A stretch of 64,000 nucleotides of DNA, taken from NCBI GenBank assembly GCA_018881555.1, contig JACAXG010000124.1, positions 1,426,001-1,490,000 on the forward strand. Reading direction: 5' to 3'. This document shows positions 37,270 to 47,946 of this stretch, one piece after another (position 1 is the stretch's first letter; each line of letters opens with the position of its first letter). This stretch comes from Amblyornis subalaris (Eukaryota > Chordata > Aves > Passeriformes > Ptilonorhynchidae). Both the position numbers and the translations under genes were made by a program. The notes under the pieces are model-generated. The model was not told the origin of the DNA, ran no database searches, and was given only the letters and a program-made list of their open reading frames with translations.

Positions 37270-37600
37270 AGAGGTATCTGCCAGCAAGGTGTCCCCCACA
37301 GTTCGACACAGATACCAAACAGAGTATGTCTGTGTTTCTAAAATGGTAACTCCGGCAGACATCCTTCCACACAGTCTGGCCACCTTCTCCCCAAGGAAGG
37401 GTGCACACCACCAAGGTGCCACTCTTCCCGCACACACACCCCTGGAAGCAGCAAGCCCAGACAGCAGGTGCAGATTTATCTGGGTGGCAGACCACCATCT
37501 CACACAAACCCCTGCTGTGATCACCACACTCACACACCCCACAGTGCCCCAAGCCTACAGCCATAGCCTGGACCCCCAAGATACCTCAACAGCATGAGGC
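37270..37600. other. Locally GC-rich, C/A-rich patch with overlapping open frames
   Basis: This segment is clearly richer in G+C than its surroundings and is built largely of CACC, CACAC and CCCC words on the plus strand. Open frames of about 100-120 codons overlap on both strands (37289-37597 +, 37211-37579 - and 37189-37542 -). Such overlap is what high GC and few stop codons produce by chance, and no domain is recognisable. It could be an unrecognised repeat, an exon or simply GC-rich DNA. Confidence 0.4.
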
Positions 37601-37704
37601 TCTGAAATTGGAGCATATTTAGTATAAAAACATTTTAGATTAATATCACAGTAGTGGGAATCATTTAACATGTCCTTGTAGCTCATATGTTAGCAAGATT
37701 AACT

Positions 37705-37817
37705 ATCATGGAATCATTAAGGTTGGAAAAGACCTCTAAGATCATCGGGTCCAAACATTAACCCAGTACCACCATGTTCACCACTAAAACAAATCACCAA
37801 GTGCCACATCTACACCA
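37705..37817 (-). mobile_element. CR1 LINE 3' tail
   Basis: ATGGAATCATTAAGGTTGGA, then AAAGACCTCTAAGATCATC, GGTCCAAACATTAACCCAGT and CAAGTGCCACATCTACAC form the reverse complement of a CR1 3' end, in a form widespread in birds. It is about 113 bp and strongly 5'-truncated. Confidence 0.93.
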
Positions 37818-38314
37818 GTAGAGTTATGTGCATTTATATAGAAGAAATGAACAGGAAATATTAATAAATATAAAGTAGAGCCACATTTGCTGCTATGGCA
37901 CTGGTTGGTTCCCCATACAGAGCTTGGAATTTTGGCATACTTTTAAAAATTATATACTCCATATGTTAATTGAAAATGTATATATTTCTAGAAAAATTAT
38001 TTTAAAGTGTTAAATAAACTTCCAAAAATCAAATTAGAAATAGAATATTCAAATAGAAATAGAATCAAATATTCCAAAGATGGGCTTCTTTTTATTGGCA
38101 GGTAGACACTGTTTCCTCTTATTACAACTGAATTAATACTGTACTATATTCTGAATGTTGATGACTTTTGGCTTCCCCCATTTTTAAATTTTCTAGTTCA
38201 TACAGCCATATTTGTGCGCATGCTTTTTAAGATGGTCTATATAGATTCTGGGTTGTACAGTCATTTTTCTGAACTACTTCTTGATGTCATAAAGACTATC
38301 AATACCCACACTGT
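37818..38314. other. Unique AT-rich DNA, no gene seen
   Basis: Contains a 12-bp word TAGAAATAGAAT repeated at 19-bp spacing near 38036-38066. Nothing else recognised. Confidence 0.55.
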
Positions 38315-38713
38315 CACAGTGTGACCTAATCTAGTCCCTTGCCTTAAAACAGATTTAATTATACCTATGTCATCCCTTAAAGATGCAACCTGCTCCAAAA
38401 GATCTCCAGGGCAGAACAGCCTATTTTAACTTTTCATTCAAAAAAGGGGTTTGTTATCAGCTAATCATCCTTGTGAAGTGTAAATCAACTACTTTATCAG
38501 TTTTCTAATTAATGGTGTATATATCATCTACTGTTTCTTTGTCACAACCCTGTAAGCACTGAAGACTTAAAGACATTCACCCGTTCCCCCTTCTTTTTCA
38601 AGTCTTTACAGGTCAGTGATATCTTCCCAACCTCTGCTCACTTTTACTGCTCTCCTCAGCTCTCCTTAATGTCTTGGAGTGATTTATTATGACAGTCTAT
38701 TCCATGATCCTCT
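38315..38713 (-). mobile_element. Ancient CR1 fragment, left part (interrupted by LTR)
   Basis: The plus strand follows the antisense of an old CR1 type: GACCTAATCTAGTCCCTTGC, then AACAGATTTAATTATACCTA and TGTCATCC. Further on come CTTTTTCAAGTCTTTACAGG and ACTGCTCTCCTCAGCTCTCC. These follow the familiar order of GTCCAGTCCCCTGC, ATTTAATTATACCTATGTCATCCC, CTTCTCTTTTCAGG and TTGCTCTCCTCTGGACTCTC. The middle is heavily decayed. The match resumes after the LTR at 38719-39515. Confidence 0.55.
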
Positions 38714-38718
38714 GCTTA

Positions 38719-39515
38719 TGCCCAAAAATGGTTCCTGTACCTTTAAATCCAGAGACTGGAGGAGTGTGTGGCTGGGTCAGGGGGGAGGTTTCTTGCTTTT
38801 TGCTGCATGGGCGGGTTTGAAGCCTCGCTCCCCAGGCTTTCCGCGGCGCTGTGCAACATGGTTTCTCGGCTTGGCTGACTTGGGTTTTGGCCCAGGCAAA
38901 AAACTTTGCCCTTCCCTGGCTTAGAGAGACTGTGGTAGAAATCTTTCAGCTGCCTTGATGTGAACTGAATGGGCTGCTGCTCCAAGACCAGAAGAGCAGG
39001 ACTGGCGGGACATGGGGCCGCTCCATTCCAGCCCCAAGCCTCGGGGAGTTGAGCTGGAGAGAGAAAGCACACCAAAGGCTCCAGCCCAGCTGTTTCATCT
39101 GCTATGACTGCCGTGAAGAAGAGGTCGACACCAGGTAGCCACTGGGCTTTCCCCTGCAGCTGGAACTCCTCCGTGGAAGTTCTGCTTCCCTCAGAGTGAA
39201 AGCTGGCGCCATCTCAGACCACGTGTCGGGAAAGGGGTATTCCTCCAATACTGGCCCCATTCTCACGACATTTTTTGGGTCTTTGTTCCTGTGTGTGGCA
39301 GGGGGGAAGCGAGTTCTGAAGGTTTAGTGTTTAACAGTTATTTACTTTTTCCCTTGCCTTGTGGGTGGGCATTCTGTTTGTTAATGAACCGGGTTTTTTT
39401 CACTTTCATCTATTAGTATTAATTTCCTATTGGTGCAAAGGGATTGTTGGAACCCTTTTAGAGAAGAGGACTCATTCTGGAGAGTCCTCTCTTAAATGTG
39501 TCTCAAAACTGAGAC
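38719..39515 (+). mobile_element. Solo LTR, ERVL-like, inserted in an ancient CR1
   Basis: A GC-richer block of 797 bp is bounded by an exact 5-bp duplication GCTTA (38714-38718 and 39516-39520). It begins TGCCCAAAAATGGTTCC and ends CTCAAAACTGAGAC, apparently missing the terminal A of the usual CA end. A mutated poly(A) signal AATGAA lies near 39382, followed by CCGGGTTTTTTTCACTTTC and TATTAATTTCCTATTGG, a U5-like tail I associate with passerine ERVL LTRs. Open frames inside it (for example 38679-38924 and 38743-39075) are judged incidental to high GC. The sequence on either side continues one old CR1. Confidence 0.75.
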
Positions 39516-39700
39516 GCTTAATCAGACGATCTCTTGCACAGAGCTGAGGCCAGAACAGGATACCATCCCCATGTAGCTAAAACCTCACCTAGACACAGCC
39601 CTTCCAAATGTTCACATGATACTCTTGATTTGTGCTAACTTGTGATTCAGGATAACTCCCAGACTGTTCTCAAGATAGCTGCCGATAAATAATGTTGCAT
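39516..39700 (-). mobile_element. Ancient CR1 fragment, right part
   Basis: CTGAGGCCAGAACAGGATAC, then CATCCCCATGTAGCTAAAAC, CTCACCTAGACACAG and CAGGATAACTCCCAGACTGT continue the antisense CR1 pattern (GCCCAGAACTGGACACAGTACTCC...GGCCTCACCAG..CAG, later CCCAGAAT) left off at 38713. The match is diffuse and its right edge is uncertain. Confidence 0.45.
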
Positions 39701-42700
39701 TTCTTGTAACCATGAAGTACCCAGATGGAAGGTGCAATTTGAAATAAGAGCACTTAATTCATAATATTGAAGTAGGCAAGTATCTTATCCCTCACTCATC
39801 CGATACACCTATTCATACATACTTTCCAATTTTTCCATTAGTGCCCCATTGAACACATACTTTTCCTTTCAGACCATCCTTTTTTACAGGAACATTTAGA
39901 CTTTAGATTTACAATTGACATTCAAATTGAAAAATAGAATTTTCAGTCTATCTGCTCTACTATTTCAGACGACAGTATTATCTCTTAAAAATACCTTGAT
40001 GATGTATTCTATAGGCTTCACATTCACAAAGAAAATACATATCTATACAGTTTAGTTAAATTTAATTCACTTTTGATGAACTTGATGTGTTAGAAGCAAG
40101 ATTACTCTAACAAGCTTCATTGGACTTCCTTTATGAAACAATCCCACTGTTTTGAAATCAGATATAGTAGTATGCAGAGACTTGTATTTCTGATGGCCTC
40201 TATTTTGTATATCCAGCAGTTATGCAGTGTAAAAATATCTTTTTGTTGTTTGATACTAGTCCTAGAAACTACTTACAGTTATATTATTTTGTGCATGTTT
40301 TTTGATACTGCTAGAACTAACCCAATATTTGTTCAGATCTGACAAGCCTCTTGCAATATAAAAGACTTCTTTCAGACACAAGAATGTGGCCTCAAAAAAG
40401 TTATTTGTGTAGATATTAAACTCACTGGATACAATAAACTTTATGCCTTTAAACTTTTTTAAAACTGTAACAATCAAATTTAAAACATCTATTTTCAGTA
40501 TAACTTTTTATTCTGAATTCATTTATGTTTATGGATGAGTGGTGATAATATGTTGATACTACAGTAGTAGTTGCAACTCTAAGTATACATAATAGCAGCC
40601 ATTGTCAAAAAGATTAAATGTGGTACATGCATGTAAAATTGTGGTGTGCACAGCAGTAATCTTAGGTCTCAGTATTGGTTGCTACAGCTCCATACTCAGT
40701 CTCTGCCTCCAAAGAGCTGGGGCACTGCCATCTGTGCATCTCCCTCACTCCAACTGGCAGACAGAAAAGACCAGTGCCAGAGCAAAGCTGCTGGACAAAA
40801 GTTGTGCATGATCCAGAAAACAGGGAACTCAACTCCCAGTCACTGCCTATGTCACTGGTGAACATTGCATCGGTGGGGGGGACTGGAAGGAATAGTGAAA
40901 ATAAAACATTTCCTTCATGGCTCTCTTCCCCCTCTAAAAAGCCCAATTCACTAATTCTGTCCAAAAGACTGAACAGCGTGCACTACCTGCTATTAGTATC
41001 TTTTATTCGGTATCAGTATTTTGAATCATGTAAGGGGTGTTTTCCACCACTGTATGAATCCCTTAAAGGAAGTTATTACTAACGTTTATTCCTGATGAAC
41101 TTTGGTGATTATGACAGAAAAAAAACCCAAAGCACTGGACTGAAAGGGCTCATTTATCNTCAGTGTATTTTAAAAGCTGTCAGAAGATTCTTCCCGAGGA
41201 AATTATCTCCTCTGAATCTCTGCACAAAACACTTATCNATTTGCATGAATGATCACAGTTTTTTCAATGAGCCCCCACTTTAGCAAGTATACAGGTCATC
41301 TAACATCACAGTCAGTTTTAAAGGACAAAGTATGAAATTAATTCTTTGGATACAAAAAATACACACTGAATTTTCAGAACATGGCATTTCAGTATGCTTC
41401 AGAAACACTGTCAGAAAATAAATGCCCTTACTTTCTCTTTCAAGTGGTTTTTTGTTATGCAAAACCAGTTTTCACCTAATTAAATTGNTTTTTTAAAGTT
41501 TCTAATTTATTAAACTGCTAAGTCCTTGAGCCACAGGAATGTTCCACACCTCCTTTTTCAGACACTGCCCTCCTATGTTACTTTTAAGTTATTTATAAAT
41601 ACAGCTCTCCTGCAGTCTCTACCAGCAGGGCACCTTCACATGTTAGAATTTAATAAGGCTCAGGCAGAAGTCATGAGTCCCTGAAGAAAAGCGTTACCTG
41701 ATCTGCTTCATTTATTTCTACCAATAATCATACCATTACCTACAGCTTCTGTTTTTAATTAGTGGTATCTAATGATTAACACTGGCCAATTTGCATCCAA
41801 TTATGTCCCCTGAAAAATTAGAAGTGGATGAAAAGGCTGAATGCAATTAATCATTCTGCAATGTGAATTTGCATAAATATCAAGGATGAATGTGTTGTAC
41901 TTTCCTAAATAAGTTTTTATTGAAAACATACACTGTCTGGTTATGAAGCAAAAGTATGACGCTTCCCATGACAGTATGAAATCTGGATTTTCAACACTAC
42001 AGAATTACCAAACACATTCACACATATCCTTTTAAGAACAATGATAAAATGATGTGGCCAATATCTAATTACACTCTGGATTCATATGCTGCTGAAACAA
42101 TTAAAAGCAATAACCAAGATAACATTTTATAACAAATAGACAGATCTTAGCATTGTCTGAGACAAAGTTTGGGTTTAGTATGCAATCTTTAGAATCTAAT
42201 TACCTCTTATTTTCTTCCATTCTTAAGAAGTTTTGCTTTAGAATATCTTCTGTTCCATCTTCAAGGCAAACATTCAGTGCTACTTAGCTATTGAATATTT
42301 TGGCCCACCATAACATCTTTAAGAAAACTTAGCAACTATAGGAAACATTTACTAAAAAAAAAAAATCAGAAAAAAACGCCCACCACAAACAAAAAACACC
42401 ACCACAACACAGCACAAAACCTATTAATATGGTGTCTTCATCTTTTTCCCTGTTTCCAGAGACCAAACTTGATCAATTTCACAGATGATGACAACAAAGT
42501 GCTTTTCATGATGCGTTCTCCCTTTTCTATCTGAAAAACTCTGAAGAAACCTCACATAAATACAGAAACGCTTTTCATCTATGATGATGAAATTATTTTG
42601 TCCCTAGGATACCTGCAAGATAATTAAAATAACCTGACAATTATTTCTACGGTTAGTACTTGTATAGCAACTTACAGGTATATAACTTTCTAAGCGTAAA

Positions 42701-43423
42701 CTTAAAAAACTAGATTTATTACACTACAATAATACATACCATCATCAGAAATTTTTCATGTTAAAGCACCATTCAGCATATTGTGGAGATGTTTAAAATA
42801 CAGTAGTTAGAAACTTTTTGGAAGAAGATAATAATGAAAATTGAATTTAAGACAAGTGAAGACCCTAAATGACATTTGAAATATCTTTTCTGACTTTTAG
42901 CATGTAAAAAGCCAAGCCTCTGGCTTGCACCACCTTATTTTGGCCCAAGAAAAACCAAAATAGTAGGCATCCAAATAAAGTATCAAATTTAAACTAAAGT
43001 TTCTACCTGCATTCCCCACCTTTTTCATATCTCCTCTCTTGTTCTTCCTTTGCTTCAAACAATTTTTCCAGTTCTTAGCTTTTTGGTCGGACATTTCATG
43101 TTGTTCTTCATAAAACCTGGGGCATTACTTTCTTCCCTTTATTATTGTGCTCTTCCACCCCAGATTCTGTTTAGGACACAGGCCCATTTTTAACCTATCA
43201 ATATTTTGCACTGCACTTTGGGAAGATCAACAGAATTTAGAGCGGAGAAAGATTATACTGCAGTTGTTAAATGCCTGGTTTTTGATTCATGCTTGGAAGA
43301 AATGTTAAATTTTATTTGGCAAAAAATATTTTTCTTTAAAATGTTAAGTTCTTTTTAGCTAAATTCTTGTATTCATTATGTCAGACATTCCACAAATAAT
43401 TTGGTTTCAAGGTGTATGGTATT
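39701..43423. other. Unique DNA, no gene seen
   Basis: Holds a T-free, A/C-dominated stretch at 42367-42421. Open frames in three overlapping registers around 40602-41082 (up to 135 codons) have no domain and look accidental. No transposon recognised. Confidence 0.55.
42367..42421. repeat. T-free A/C-rich low-complexity stretch
   Basis: Fifty-five consecutive bases without T and with only three G's, made of AAAAC, CACC and ACAAC words. Confidence 0.85.
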
Positions 43424-44019
43424 TGTCACCTGTAATCCCAGCCAGCAGCCAAGCCCCACGCAGTCACTCGCTGACTCCTCCACCAGCAGGATTGGGGAGA
43501 GAGTCGGAAAGGTAAAACTGGAGAACTCGTGGGTCGAGATAAAGACAGTTTAATAGGGAAATCAAAAGCCACACACACAAGCAAAACAAAACAAGGAATT
43601 AATTCACTGCCTCCCATGGGCAGGCAGGTGCTCAGCCACCTCCAAGAGACCAGGGCTTCATAACAGGTAACGGTGACTCGGGAAGACAAATACCATCATT
43701 CCAAATGTTCCCCCTCTTCTTCCTTCTTCCTCCTCCTTTATGTACTGAGTATGATGTCATACGGTCTGGAATAGCCCTTTGGTCACTTGGGGTCACCTGT
43801 CCTGGCTGTGTCCCCTCCCAACCTCCCACGCACTCCCAGCTTCCTCCCCAGCATGGCAGTAGGAAAAGCAGAAAAGGCCTTGGCTCTTTATAAGCCCTGC
43901 TCAGCAATAACAAAAACAGCTCTATATTATCAACCCTGTGTTCAGCACAAATCCCAAATCCAAAACACAGTCCCATACCAGGGAAGAAAATTAACTCTAC
44001 CTCAGTCAAAACCATCACA
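43424..44019 (-). mobile_element. Solo LTR of an endogenous retrovirus, minus orientation
   Basis: On the minus strand it begins TGTGATGGTTTTGACTGAGG, then TAGAGTTAATTTTCTTCC. It continues through TATGACATCATACTCAGTAC, with a TATA-like ACATAAAG beside it (plus 43736-43750). A poly(A) signal ATTAAA follows (plus 43549-43554), then TTATCTCGACCCACGAGTTC. It ends near GGCTGGGATTACAGGTGACA. The order is that of a well-known avian LTR family related to, but distinct from, the LTR at 17007-17596. The termini are TG..CA. The flanking pentamers do not match, so the insertion is old or rearranged. No retroviral coding sequence adjoins it. Confidence 0.88.
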
Positions 44020-45189
44020 CAACTCTGCTTCCACTCCAGGCAAAATCATCAAGAAAAGCTCCAGGATGCTATTTTGAGAAGTGTAGCTTACCAGGACAAG
44101 TGTTTTAGTTTTGAACACCAGATTAATTTACAGAAGCTGTACTGAAAAACATGGCAACAATACTTCAATTCTCATCATCTGCAAGGAGCCCAAAAGGTTA
44201 GAAATAAGATCTAAAGAATACAGTGCACCCATTTTTCCCCTTCAAGGATCATCAAATTTCAATTAGGGTGGACTCATTATTGTAGAGTGTTGGGTTACAC
44301 TTCATGAAACAATCTGCAGTGACCACCAGCAGACTTACAGCTTCAGACACAAAAACTACCAGCTTTTTTAGGAGGAAAGTTTCTATGCTTTCTCCTTAAA
44401 GTTGTATGGATTCATAGTGTCTAAAATACTATAATACTAGCACTAAAAATATCTAATAAAACCCCACACACACCTCTATGCATTTAGATAATTATTTCTT
44501 GATTAATTTAATGGCTGCATGCTTGTCTAACCCAACCAGTCGACTGAGACTCTTTGAGGCTCTTTTTGAGGGCCAGTCACCTAGCTAAAGTTGAATATGT
44601 TAACTCATTTAATTTCCCTATTCACCATCACTTAGGAAAATAAGTAAATGATTCATGTATTTGATGAAAAAGGTAGTCAGTATTGCAGTATAATGGCAAA
44701 ATCTGTGATGAACTAATGAAGTTTAAAGACTACAAGCAAAATATATACTACCAGGTCTTACATATCACCTACCTCAGAAAAAGAAATCACACTNCATACC
44801 ACAGGAATGAACTAGGATTTTTAATTAAATTCACATCAGCAAGAATCAAGACACAAAATCTTGCTGAATTATGTNATTTTTTTCAAAGCACCGTCTTCTC
44901 TGAACACCACAGCAATGCTATGCCCAGTGGCTTTTGGGATAGGTTTAAGTTTCTTGGGGCTTGTGACAGAAATGGAGAAAACACCCCTAATATGTGTATT
45001 TTATTATTAGCATTATGGTTTACACANTACTGAGTGTACACTATCTGCAGTCTTTGATCTGCATGCATATTTAGTCCAGTGATTAGTTTTGACCATGTTG
45101 ACATCATCGTGAACACAAACCATGAGAAGATTTTGACTCTTGGACAGAAGTTAAAGACCCAAAGACTGAAGGTATAACTTAAACAGTAT

Positions 45190-45905
45190 CACTAAATGTT
45201 ACTCTAAGGCACCTCACACTTACCTTCCTGCATTCCTTATAGATGGCCACTTGAAGAATTACTTTTCCAATCATCCTATTCTGTGTTTCAGCTGTCTTAC
45301 AAACATGATCTTGTTGGCACTTCACAGTCAATATAATCAGTCAGGTCTTATTTGAAACACTTTCTTTCCTCTCACACTCCATCTACTGTATATACTCTCT
45401 CATTTCTGGTAAATTCATTGACTTTCCTGCCATCTGAGCATGAGAACCTTTGACATCCTGACCCACTCCTCTCAGGCATCCAGAACAGGACCGTATTTTG
45501 TACGTATCTAAAACTCATACTTTTACTGTCAAAACTTTCTGTATACAACTCTGACTCTCTTTTAACTTATCTCCATAGAAGTCAAACTAACTGCAGTTTC
45601 TACACTGCTGTTTTCCCAATCCCAGCTGTTTTAAGTGCCACTGCACTTGCATTCACACCATCACTCCCCATCATCAAGTTCAAAAGTTGTTCTCCTGTTT
45701 TCAAGTCTTTTCCTAATTCAACATACTTGCTCTCTCCTATTGCATTGTCCACTGTGCCAATATATTTAATGATGTCTGTTCCTTGCCCATTTGGCCCACA
45801 GCTCTTTTCCATGTAGAAAAAAGTTTCTTCTTTGCAACTCACCTTCATGTTTACATAGTGTAAACATGTGATAACAATTAAGCCATATAAGATGATATAG
45901 CTGAA
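45190..45905 (-). pseudogene. Unrecognised protein-like reading-frame fragments, possible decayed gene or unannotated exons
   Basis: On the minus strand an uninterrupted frame runs from about 45905 to a TAG at 45600. It would open with a hydrophobic stretch (about 45905-45855, I/L/V/Y-rich), then a Cys-containing segment after the Met at 45846-45848. The rest is G-, K-, E- and V-rich with many G-starting codons, which is coding-like. Farther along, near 45224-45340, another short open stretch with three Cys ends exactly at AAG|GTAAGT, a consensus splice donor. A second donor-like AAG|GTGAGT lies at 45841-45845. Intervening frames are also partly open but contain stops. I recognise no family. 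An 80-100 codon frame is not rare by chance in 64 kb, so this is only a candidate. Confidence 0.2.
45846..45868. repeat. Palindrome with two forkhead-like motifs
   Basis: CATGTTTACA and TGTAAACATG are perfect 10-bp arms around TAG. Each arm contains the forkhead core GTAAACA/TGTTTAC, in opposite orientations. Confidence 0.85.
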
Positions 45906-47490
45906 TCAATTAGAGCACAGCAAAGCAGTGTTTTAACTCTTTCCTGCCTTTCTTTTTTTTCCATTACCTTTTGCCTTTTTTTGGAGCTGATGAATAGAGA
46001 CTGAGGAAGGAATGCAATTAATTCACTTGAATGGGTTCTTCTCTACTTGTCACTTACTGATTCTTTTGCACTTCCTTGTCTTCCACCAACATGCTCACAG
46101 CTATTTTAGATAAGCTTATTATACAGCTTTCTTAAACTTCTCAGATACTTAGAAAAGAGATTTTTATCCTATAAAATATTCTAAGTGGGAGCTGACAAAC
46201 CAGCTCCAAGAAGTTAAATTAAAATGTAATTTTGTCATACAGTATTGACAGAGCAGAACCACCTATATTCCTATAGGATCAGAAGCAAAAATACATCTCC
46301 CTCAGTTTGGCCTGTGATAGACTGCACATGTGTCCATCTCCTCAATCATAACTTTTGTAAAACAGTACATGAAAATGAACTGGACATTTCAGGAAGAACT
46401 GCCTCCTCTTCTAACTTCTCAGAATACAAATTCCTTCTTGCAATTAAATTATAGGTAAAAACACACTTATTAAATGAAATATCTGGATTGTTTGGATTAT
46501 CTGCAAGAGAAGAGCGATTTAAATATTTAAGCCTTATTTAATCAGTAAAATGAGGTCTCTAATCAGTCTTATTCTAAGGACGAAGTTCATGAATGGAGCA
46601 ATATGTGCAAGTCATTCGTGCTGCAGACAGTACTAGGTGTTCTCAACAACCCATGAGCCCAACAAGTAAGCAAAGTGTTGTATGCAGGTCCATTCAAGTG
46701 CAGTGAGTTTCTTTTTTTATAGGGATATAACTTTCTTTCATGTTGCCAGAGAAGATTTTGTATTGAGAGTATATCCACATTTTTTACTGGTCCTTTCACT
46801 ATTTAAAATCTTTATTATGTTCTAAAATTAAATTGTTATCCTCAACCACAGCTATATCAATAATTGTGAGCTGGGAAGTGAGTGATGTCCTAGTAACTTT
46901 TTTAGCAAATTTCTTAAAATACACCAAGCAGATTCATCTATATTCCTAAAAATCTCAAATCATCTACAGTGAGTTTGACTATTGATTTTTTGTGAGTATT
47001 TGATGTCTAGAAGAAATTGCCTAGAATAAAAATTAAGCATGAGGAGTCAGTGTACCCAGGATTATAAACCTATTTAAGTCACTTGATCACTATGACCTTG
47101 CCTGCAGTAGGAAAATTAAATACTGTTAATTCAGTATTAGTGCAAGCATCAGGTCATAGACAAAGCCAAGGTGGGGGTGCTCCTGAGAGGACAAGCTTCT
47201 TTGAGCTACTTTAAACAAAGCCAGCTCTTTCTGCTCTTATTGTCTGTGTTCTTTTCATGAAGAATTTTACTGTAAACTCCTGTAAACTCCTAACTACAGC
47301 ATTGCAGCTGTGCACAACTGATATGCATAAGCAATTGTGAAACAACCCAGGATCAGCAGGACATTGCATGTACTTCTTTATTTTGTAACATAAGGGAGAG
47401 GCATGGAACAGATATCACGGTCACTTAAAGGAGCAAAATAGCTGAAAACAAAGCAATAGAAAGCAGTAATATATTGTTGTTATAAATAAA

Positions 47491-47511
47491 AATAATAATA
47501 ATAATAATAAT
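47491..47511. repeat. AAT microsatellite
   Basis: Seven AAT units, lying directly beside the LTR boundary at 47517. Confidence 0.9.
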
Positions 47512-47516
47512 CCTCC

Positions 47517-47942
47517 TGGATGGGTTTNAGGGTCCCTTGCAGTCTTCCTGAAAGCGTGGCGTTTGTCCGGCGGTGCCGTGACGCATTCGGCGGCGCGCAC
47601 ACACAAACACACAAATGCGTACTCANTTGAGGCAAAGAGTCAGAGGGGTTCTCCTTATGTGTTCCATGAAATAAGTTTATTCCATGAATCGTCAGGGAAG
47701 GAGAGAACCCAGAACAATGGAGGGGTCAGGGTTTTATTCTAGGGGCAGTGGGGGTGGAGAGACAACTGGGGCCAATGGTTTGAGGGTCAGGGGGCAGAGA
47801 GAAGGCAGGGTAATACAACTTCAACCAATAGGGGTAAACGAGGGGAGGAGTGGAGTACAGGAATAAATGGGATGCTGAGTAAGGCAGAACACTCCAGAAC
47901 TGAACCTTATAAGGGAACAAGGAATAATAGGCTGCTTGGTCA
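47517..47942 (-). mobile_element. Solo LTR, 426 bp, minus orientation
   Basis: The minus strand begins TGACCAAGCAGCC and ends ACCCATCCA. It has a TATA-like AGAATAAAAC (plus 47731-47740) and a poly(A) signal AATAAA (plus 47676-47681), followed by a CpG-rich U5 with GCGCGCCGCCG and CA runs. Inverted CCAAT boxes (ATTGG) lie upstream near plus 47765 and 47825. A 4-bp direct repeat CTCC flanks it (47513-47516, 47943-47946). Four-base duplications are usual for gammaretrovirus-like (ERV1) elements, but 4 bp is weak evidence. The promoter-to-poly(A) layout supports an LTR; the exact family is not recognised. Confidence 0.65.
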
Positions 47943-47946
47943 CTCC

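Larger units (their letters stand above)
31315..37704. other. Unique DNA, no confirmed gene
   Basis: Starts with three adjacent hairpins at 31433-31508. An 11-bp tandem duplication lies at 31996-32017 and a 9-bp-arm hairpin at 36456-36479. A 101-codon open frame at 35755-36060 (+) ends next to TTGGTAAGT but shows no domain. The GC-richer patch at 37270-37600 is listed separately. Confidence 0.5.
44020..47512. other. Mostly unique DNA, with unrecognised protein-like minus-strand frames
   Basis: No identifiable gene or transposon. The 45190-45905 part is listed separately. A 10-bp tandem duplication TGTAAACTCC lies at 47271-47290, and an AAT microsatellite at 47491-47511 sits against the next LTR. 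Confidence 0.5.

Noticed and set aside
40602..41082. Three overlapping open frames up to 135 codons
   Set aside because: Openness in several registers at once points to base composition, not selection.
43416..43696. 12-bp inverted match between the LTR edge (43416-43427) and its interior (43685-43696)
   Set aside because: The terminal GACA belongs to the normal LTR end, leaving about nine matching flank bases, which chance can explain.
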